DNA from: Nocardioides zeae
GTDB lineage: Bacteria > Actinomycetota > Actinomycetes > Propionibacteriales > Nocardioidaceae
Assembly (NCBI RefSeq): GCF_010686755.1
Contig: NZ_JAAGXA010000001.1
Span: 434,001-498,000, forward strand
Direction: 5' to 3'
DNA length: 64,000 bases
Part shown: positions 60,028 to 64,000 of the stretch, piece by piece
How the letters are laid out: each line of letters begins with the position of its first letter
How positions within the stretch are numbered: the first letter of the stretch is position 1
Translations under genes and position numbers: made by a program
Notes under the pieces: generated by a model
Seen by the model: the letters and a program-made list of their open reading frames with translations, nothing else
What the model was told of the DNA's origin: nothing
Databases searched by the model: none

Positions 60028-62118
60028 ATGACCGACGTCACATCGGCCCCGCGCGAGCTGCGCAAGGGCGCCAATGTCGCCATCCGTGACCTCGGCGGCG
60101 AGCTGGGCGGGCTCACCGTCTTCCTCGACAGCCGCGGACACGACGGCGAGACGATCGACGCGGACGTGAGCGTCCTGCTGCTCGACGCATCGGGCAAGGT
60201 GCGGTCGAGCGCCGACTTCGTCTTCTACAACCAGCCGATCGCGCTCAACGGCGCCGTCCACCTGCGCGACAAGCTCGTACCGGAGCCCGACTCGGACGAG
60301 GCCGCCGCCGGCTGGTCGTCCGACGTCGTGACGCTCGAGCTCGACGACGTACCCCAGGAGATCGAGCGCATCGTCGTCGCCGCCAGCCTGGACGCGTCGA
60401 CCGCCCGTACCTTCGGCGACGCCGCTGGCGTGCGACTGCGGCTGCAGCGCAGCTCCGATGCCGCCGACCTGCTCGTCTTCGACATCGACGACGCCACCAC
60501 CGAGAGCGCGCTCGTGTTCGGTGAGTTCTACCGCCGCGACGAGGACTGGAAGATTCGTGCCGTCGGGCGCGGATACCAGGCGGGTCTCGCCGCGCTCGTC
60601 ACCGAGCACGGCGTCGACGTCTCCGAAGAGGCGGACGAGCCCGAAGGCCCGGAGGCGCCGGCCGTCGACGAGACGCCCGACGAAGCTCCCGCGCCGCCCG
60701 GGGACGCTGAGCAGGCTCCCGCACCGCCCATGCCTGCGGAGGTCGATGACGACACCGGTACGTCGAGCCCTGCCACGCCTGCCAAGCGCTCGGTCTCGGT
60801 ACGCCGCCCCACCCGCGCGCCGCGCCTCCCGGTCGACTGGAACGCATCCATCCCGGCCGACGACGGCAACGACTGGCAGGCCGCGCGCTTGTTTCCCGTC
60901 GCGGGGATCGGCAGCGGGGAGGAGCAAGAGCGTCGTGCCACCTCGGCGCTGCTGGCCGTCATGAGCATGGTGCGGGAGTTCGGCGCCGCGCTCACCGGCC
61001 GCTGCGGGGCACCCCGCGGGACCATCACGACGTACATCGAGGTGCCGTTCGGTCAGGACGAGGAGGCGTACCGCCCCGACGGCGTGATCCAGGTACGCCG
61101 CGGCACCCGCGAGTGGACCGCGCTGGTCGAGGTAAAGACGTCGACGGGGCGCCTCAACGTCGAGCAGATCGAGAAGTACGTCGAGATCGCGCGGGCGCGT
61201 GGGTACGACGCGGTGATCACCATCAGCAACGAGCTCGCCGGCGGCGACGCCGACCACCCGGTCGCGGTCGACCGGCGCAAGCTGCGGAAGGTCTCGCTGC
61301 ACCACCTGTCGTGGGACCAGATCCGAGCCGAAGCGGTCCTTGCCGCACGGCACCGCGGCGTCTCCGATGCGACCCAAGCGAAGGTGCTGGAGGAGTTCAT
61401 CCGGTACATGTCCCACGCGCGGTCGGGCATGGGTGGCCTGGGGGACATGGGGCCGAGCTGGGTGAAGCTGCGCGACGCGGTCAAGTCGAAGACAGCGCGC
61501 GCCTCGGACAAGGCGACGGGGGAGATCAGCGCGCGGTTCGACGAGCTGATCCAGCACCTGGGTCACCACATGACGGGGCTCTTGGGGGTCGAGGTGCAGT
61601 CCTTGGCGCCGCGCGAGGCGCCGGACCATGCGAGCCGGCGGCAGCAGCTCGCCGACTCTGGGCTGATGTTCGGGCGGTTGAAGGTGCCGGGCGCGGTGGA
61701 CGTGCTGGTGGTCGGAGCCGACCTGCGGGCGGACAAGGCGAGCGCGGCGATCACGATCGGGGCTCCTCGTGGAGACACCCGTCCGCTGACGCGGGTGAAC
61801 TGGCTGCTGCGCCAGCTGCCCGACGAGGCCAAGGATTCCATCCGGATCGAGGCGCACATGGCGGGGCCGCGTGCGGTGTCGACCGCGGCGCTGCTGGGGA
61901 AAGCGCGGCAGGACCCGTCGTGCCTGGTGCCGGAGGAGCAGCGCGAGATCAAGGCGTTCACTATCTCGCTCGAGGTGCCGCTGGGGAACAAGCGCGCCGC
62001 TGGAACGGGGACCTTGATCGGGAGTGTGAAGGGCGCGACGACGACGTTCTACGCCGATGTCGTGCAGCACCTGCGGCCGTGGGTGGCGAAGGTCGGGTCG
62101 CCCTCGAGAGCAGAGTGA
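60028..62118 (+). CDS. TerD-domain protein fused to a PD-(D/E)XK nuclease-like domain
   Basis: A 696-residue multidomain protein. Residues about 8-170 form a TerD domain (RKGANVAIRDLGGELGGLTV, SADFVFYNQPIAL, FGEFYRRDEDWKIRAVGRGY), the calcium-binding stress/tellurite fold. A Pro/Glu/Ala linker (about 185-265) follows. Residues about 325-430 match the PD-(D/E)XK nuclease core: Asp351 in YRPDGVI, Glu368 and Lys370 in ALVEVKTST, and Gln380 in NVEQIEKYVE. The last 250 residues are unrecognised. I use the ATG at 60028, where TerD proteins begin. It probably cuts nucleic acid under TerD control; defence is inferred, not shown. Confidence 0.8.
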   Translation: MTDVTSAPRELRKGANVAIRDLGGELGGLTVFLDSRGHDGETIDADVSVLLLDASGKVRSSADFVFYNQPIALNGAVHLRDKLVPEPDSDEAAAGWSSDVVTLELDDVPQEIERIVVAASLDASTARTFGDAAGVRLRLQRSSDAADLLVFDIDDATTESALVFGEFYRRDEDWKIRAVGRGYQAGLAALVTEHGVDVSEEADEPEGPEAPAVDETPDEAPAPPGDAEQAPAPPMPAEVDDDTGTSSPATPAKRSVSVRRPTRAPRLPVDWNASIPADDGNDWQAARLFPVAGIGSGEEQERRATSALLAVMSMVREFGAALTGRCGAPRGTITTYIEVPFGQDEEAYRPDGVIQVRRGTREWTALVEVKTSTGRLNVEQIEKYVEIARARGYDAVITISNELAGGDADHPVAVDRRKLRKVSLHHLSWDQIRAEAVLAARHRGVSDATQAKVLEEFIRYMSHARSGMGGLGDMGPSWVKLRDAVKSKTARASDKATGEISARFDELIQHLGHHMTGLLGVEVQSLAPREAPDHASRRQQLADSGLMFGRLKVPGAVDVLVVGADLRADKASAAITIGAPRGDTRPLTRVNWLLRQLPDEAKDSIRIEAHMAGPRAVSTAALLGKARQDPSCLVPEEQREIKAFTISLEVPLGNKRAAGTGTLIGSVKGATTTFYADVVQHLRPWVAKVGSPSRAE

Positions 62119-62128
62119 AGCAACGTAC

Positions 62129-62162
62129 TGGTTGCTGGCGGGACGCAGGTCGGTAGCAACCA
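62129..62162 (+). terminator. Hairpin after the TerD-nuclease gene
   Basis: TGGTTGCT (62129-62136) and AGCAACCA (62155-62162) can pair around an 18-base loop, 10 bp after the stop. No T tract. The remaining 245 bp to the convergent gene (62163-62407) shows no gene. Confidence 0.45.
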
Positions 62163-62407
62163 GCGGCGCTGGCGGTCGGTGAGGGCAGGTGGGTGCCGAG
62201 ATGGCCACATGTTCTCTCCACCTCGCAGCGCTGCCCGTGAGGGTTGCCGGGAATCGCTCCTCTGGCGCGCTCAGACATCCCGAACACGTGGCGAACCGGG
62301 CCCACATTTTGCGTGTCAGACCCAAGGCGATTCAGCCGTTCACCACTCCCCGCCTGCCATGACCTGCCTCCTTCGTGAGGTGACGGGTCATCGATGAGTG
62401 CACACGG

Positions 62408-63283
62408 TCAGGCATCCTCGGGACAGCCCTTGCATCGGCCGAGTGCCAGGTCCTCCCTTGCCCACTCGTGCACTGCCTGCGTGATCGTGGCGGGGTCGTC
62501 CAGGTCGACCGACTTGTAGATGAAGCCCACGAGGTCGGTCGGCATCCGCTTGATAGAGGAGTCCTTGAGCAGCAGGCAGCGTCGGCCAGCCATGAGCATG
62601 GCGCCGACCTCGATGACCAAGTTGTAGTTCATGCCTCGACCGCGACGGTCCTCGAAGAAGGCGATGCCGTAGTTGCTCGACCACATATGCGCGGCGACGT
62701 TCCCCCAAAGGTCATCCACCAAAGCGCGCTGAGACGCGAGCAGAAACCGAAGCCCGTGTCCGTCCAAAGCGTCACGCGTGACGTCCAGGGCGGCGGCCAC
62801 CGGGTCAGGCCCGTCGGGCTCCTCGTCGTCGTCCGGGAACCGCGTCATGCCGAACACGTGCGCAGCGGGGGGCGAGGTCCTCGTGAACTCCGCGACCGGG
62901 CGCACGAGCTGTGGCGGCGCCAGTGACGCCGGGATCAGGGCGTGCCGGAAGTGGCCCAGGTCGGCGCCGCCCGGCAGCGCCTCGGCCAAAAGCGCGGCGG
63001 CGTCGTCGCCAACGAGCTCGGCGACGCGTTGCCGACCGAGAGGCGTAAGCGTCCAAGCGCCATGTGCCTTGGCTGGCGTGGCGCGTCCGGCTCGTTTGAG
63101 GGTCGTGAAGACGTTCGCGATCTTGTCCGGCACTGGCAGCGACGCCTCGTAGAACAACTGAGTGACCGCACGTCCACTGAACGTGCCGTCCTCCGATCTG
63201 CCGGAGACGATGGAGGCCAGGACGAGCGCCTGGTCCGCGATCGGCATCCGCTGGACGCGGATGCCGATCGACTCCTCGGTCAC
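62408..63283 (-). CDS. Winged-helix plus TIR-like/nucleotide-binding domain protein (putative effector)
   Basis: A 291-residue two-domain protein. Residues about 1-95 look like a winged helix (DQALVLASIVSGRS, FTTLKRAGRATPAKAHGAWTLTPLGRQR). Residues about 138-285 follow the pattern of TIR-like/predicted nucleotide-binding domains: HVFGMTRFPD strand and loop, LWGNVAAHMWSSNYGIAFFED, NYNLVIEVGAML with Asn221 and Glu225 in the catalytic-Glu position, CLLLKDSS and MPTDLVGFIYKSVDLDD. Such domains often cleave NAD or bind cyclic nucleotides. Its start overlaps the upstream gene's stop (ATGA). Assignment is by pattern only. Confidence 0.65.
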   Translation of the reverse strand: MTEESIGIRVQRMPIADQALVLASIVSGRSEDGTFSGRAVTQLFYEASLPVPDKIANVFTTLKRAGRATPAKAHGAWTLTPLGRQRVAELVGDDAAALLAEALPGGADLGHFRHALIPASLAPPQLVRPVAEFTRTSPPAAHVFGMTRFPDDDEEPDGPDPVAAALDVTRDALDGHGLRFLLASQRALVDDLWGNVAAHMWSSNYGIAFFEDRRGRGMNYNLVIEVGAMLMAGRRCLLLKDSSIKRMPTDLVGFIYKSVDLDDPATITQAVHEWAREDLALGRCKGCPEDA

Positions 63284-63924
63284 TCAGCGTCTCCATTGGG
63301 GCTCGACTTCTTGGCGGTCTTGCGAGCAGCCCTCCGCTTCGGAACCTCCTGGAAGTGCGACGTGACCGCGGTACGCCCGGTCCTCGGAATGATGAACCGC
63401 CCGGCCTCGCCCTGCTTCGCCGCGATTAGGTGGCTGGAGGCAGCATTGGCCCAGTCGCGCGAGAAGTTGGCGGGCATGTCCTCGTGGGCATCGGCGAGCG
63501 CGGCTCGGACCTCGTCACGGGCAAACGACTCCGCACCCTGGAAGTTGATCAGGTAGTAGCCCGCCGCACAGATCTTCTGCGGGAAGCTCCGCGCGCCGAC
63601 CTCGGTGATGAACTCGCCGAGGGTGAGGTCCCGGTCCCATGGCAGGGACTGCTGCGATCTGCCGCCACCGCTTCCGGCGCTGGGACCTGCAGCGCTGCCC
63701 GCACCCGGTCCGACCGTCCCCAAGCCGCCGCGTCCCGAGGGCGCTTCGGGTGCCGACAAGGCTCCTCCGAATAGGAGGGCGATGACGTCAGACATCGTGG
63801 CCTCGTCGACGGGGCGCTTGATCGAGATGCCTGGTCCTGTGACGCTGACCTCAGCGATGGCCGATTCGGGCTGAGGCTCTTTCTCGAAGTCGTCGAAGTC
63901 GTCGACGGATTTGTCGTCACTCAT
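63280..63924 (-). CDS. Hypothetical protein with C-terminal winged-helix-like domain (partner of the TIR-like gene)
   Basis: A 214-residue protein of unknown function. Residues 1-55 hold an acidic start and a strand-helix motif (AIAEVSVTGPGISIKRPVDE); about 60-92 is Gly/Ser/Ala-rich linker; about 97-190 resembles a helical winged-helix domain (LGEFITEVGARSFPQKICAA, YYLINFQGAESFARDEVRAA, PANFSRDWANAASSHLIAA) seen in many uncharacterised defence-linked proteins; the tail is basic. It is the first gene of a two-gene operon and may sense or bind a trigger for the TIR-like partner. The operator palindrome overlaps its promoter. Confidence 0.65.
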   Translation of the reverse strand: MSDDKSVDDFDDFEKEPQPESAIAEVSVTGPGISIKRPVDEATMSDVIALLFGGALSAPEAPSGRGGLGTVGPGAGSAAGPSAGSGGGRSQQSLPWDRDLTLGEFITEVGARSFPQKICAAGYYLINFQGAESFARDEVRAALADAHEDMPANFSRDWANAASSHLIAAKQGEAGRFIIPRTGRTAVTSHFQEVPKRRAARKTAKKSSPNGDAE

Positions 63925-63988
63925 GTCTACAGTTTGGCAGAGAAGGTATACGGCGTCAACGGGTTCTGTAGACCATGCTGTCTACAGA
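63925..63988 (-). promoter_or_regulatory. GTCTACAG operator cluster at the accessory operon promoter
   Basis: TCTGTAGAC-CATGCT-GTCTACAGA (63965-63988, arms only) is a perfect 9-6-9 palindrome. A third GTCTACAG lies at 63925-63932 directly beside the start codon. On the minus strand TATACC (about 63941-63946) is a plausible -10, and the palindrome falls where the -35 should be, so a bound protein would block the promoter. Confidence 0.65.
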
Positions 63989-64000
63989 GCGTCATCTCGG

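Overview
The window is a high-GC actinobacterial chromosome segment with almost no intergenic slack. Mycothione reductase and mycothiol-type DinB/MDMPI proteins, coenzyme F420 genes (fbiA, fbiB), a WhiB protein, LytR-CpsA-Psr (LCP) wall ligases and a TIGR03089 protein place it in Actinomycetota. Nocardioidaceae (Nocardioides or a relative) is my best guess, from gene content and style only; no rRNA or tRNA was seen. The order purE - LCP genes - TIGR03089 - fbiB/fbiA - whiB recalls the conserved mycobacterial and streptomycete neighbourhood.

Layout. Positions 1-16500 are core: purE end, CoA-binding protein, enoyl-CoA hydratase, two divergent LCP proteins, a 118-bp tandem repeat array, a secreted peptidoglycan amidase with FG-GAP/VCBS repeats, TIGR03089, a DUF3105 protein, fbiBA, whiB, a G3E GTPase, a nitroreductase, an acyl-CoA dehydrogenase and a histidine phosphatase. 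Positions 16500-25600 hold a PaoABC-type molybdenum aldehyde oxidoreductase, a TetR/SGNH-hydrolase pair, a YidC paralogue and an acyl-CoA synthetase. Positions 25700-38600 hold an AcoR-like regulator, a DEAD-box helicase, SoxR with a divergent MFS exporter, a five-gene osmoprotectant ABC operon and a mycothiol pair. Positions 38600-59700 are a mosaic of small metabolic, repair and regulatory genes, including a TetR-controlled SDR/saccharopine-dehydrogenase-like/acyl-CoA-ligase operon and several regulator/target pairs.

From about 59740 to the end the character changes: longer, more AT-rich intergenic stretches and unusual domain combinations. A TerD domain fused to a PD-(D/E)XK nuclease-like domain converges on a two-gene operon encoding a winged-helix-like protein and a TIR-like/nucleotide-binding protein, preceded by an inverted-repeat operator. 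This is my best candidate for an undescribed (probably defence or stress) system.

Regulation. Many genes lack a Shine-Dalgarno sequence and instead have a TANNNT -10 element 6-8 nt before the start codon, consistent with leaderless transcripts. Recognisable operators include a SoxR box and palindromes beside three TetR/AraC-type regulators. Short intergenic repeats based on CGAGTTGTCACGTACGC occur in two clusters.
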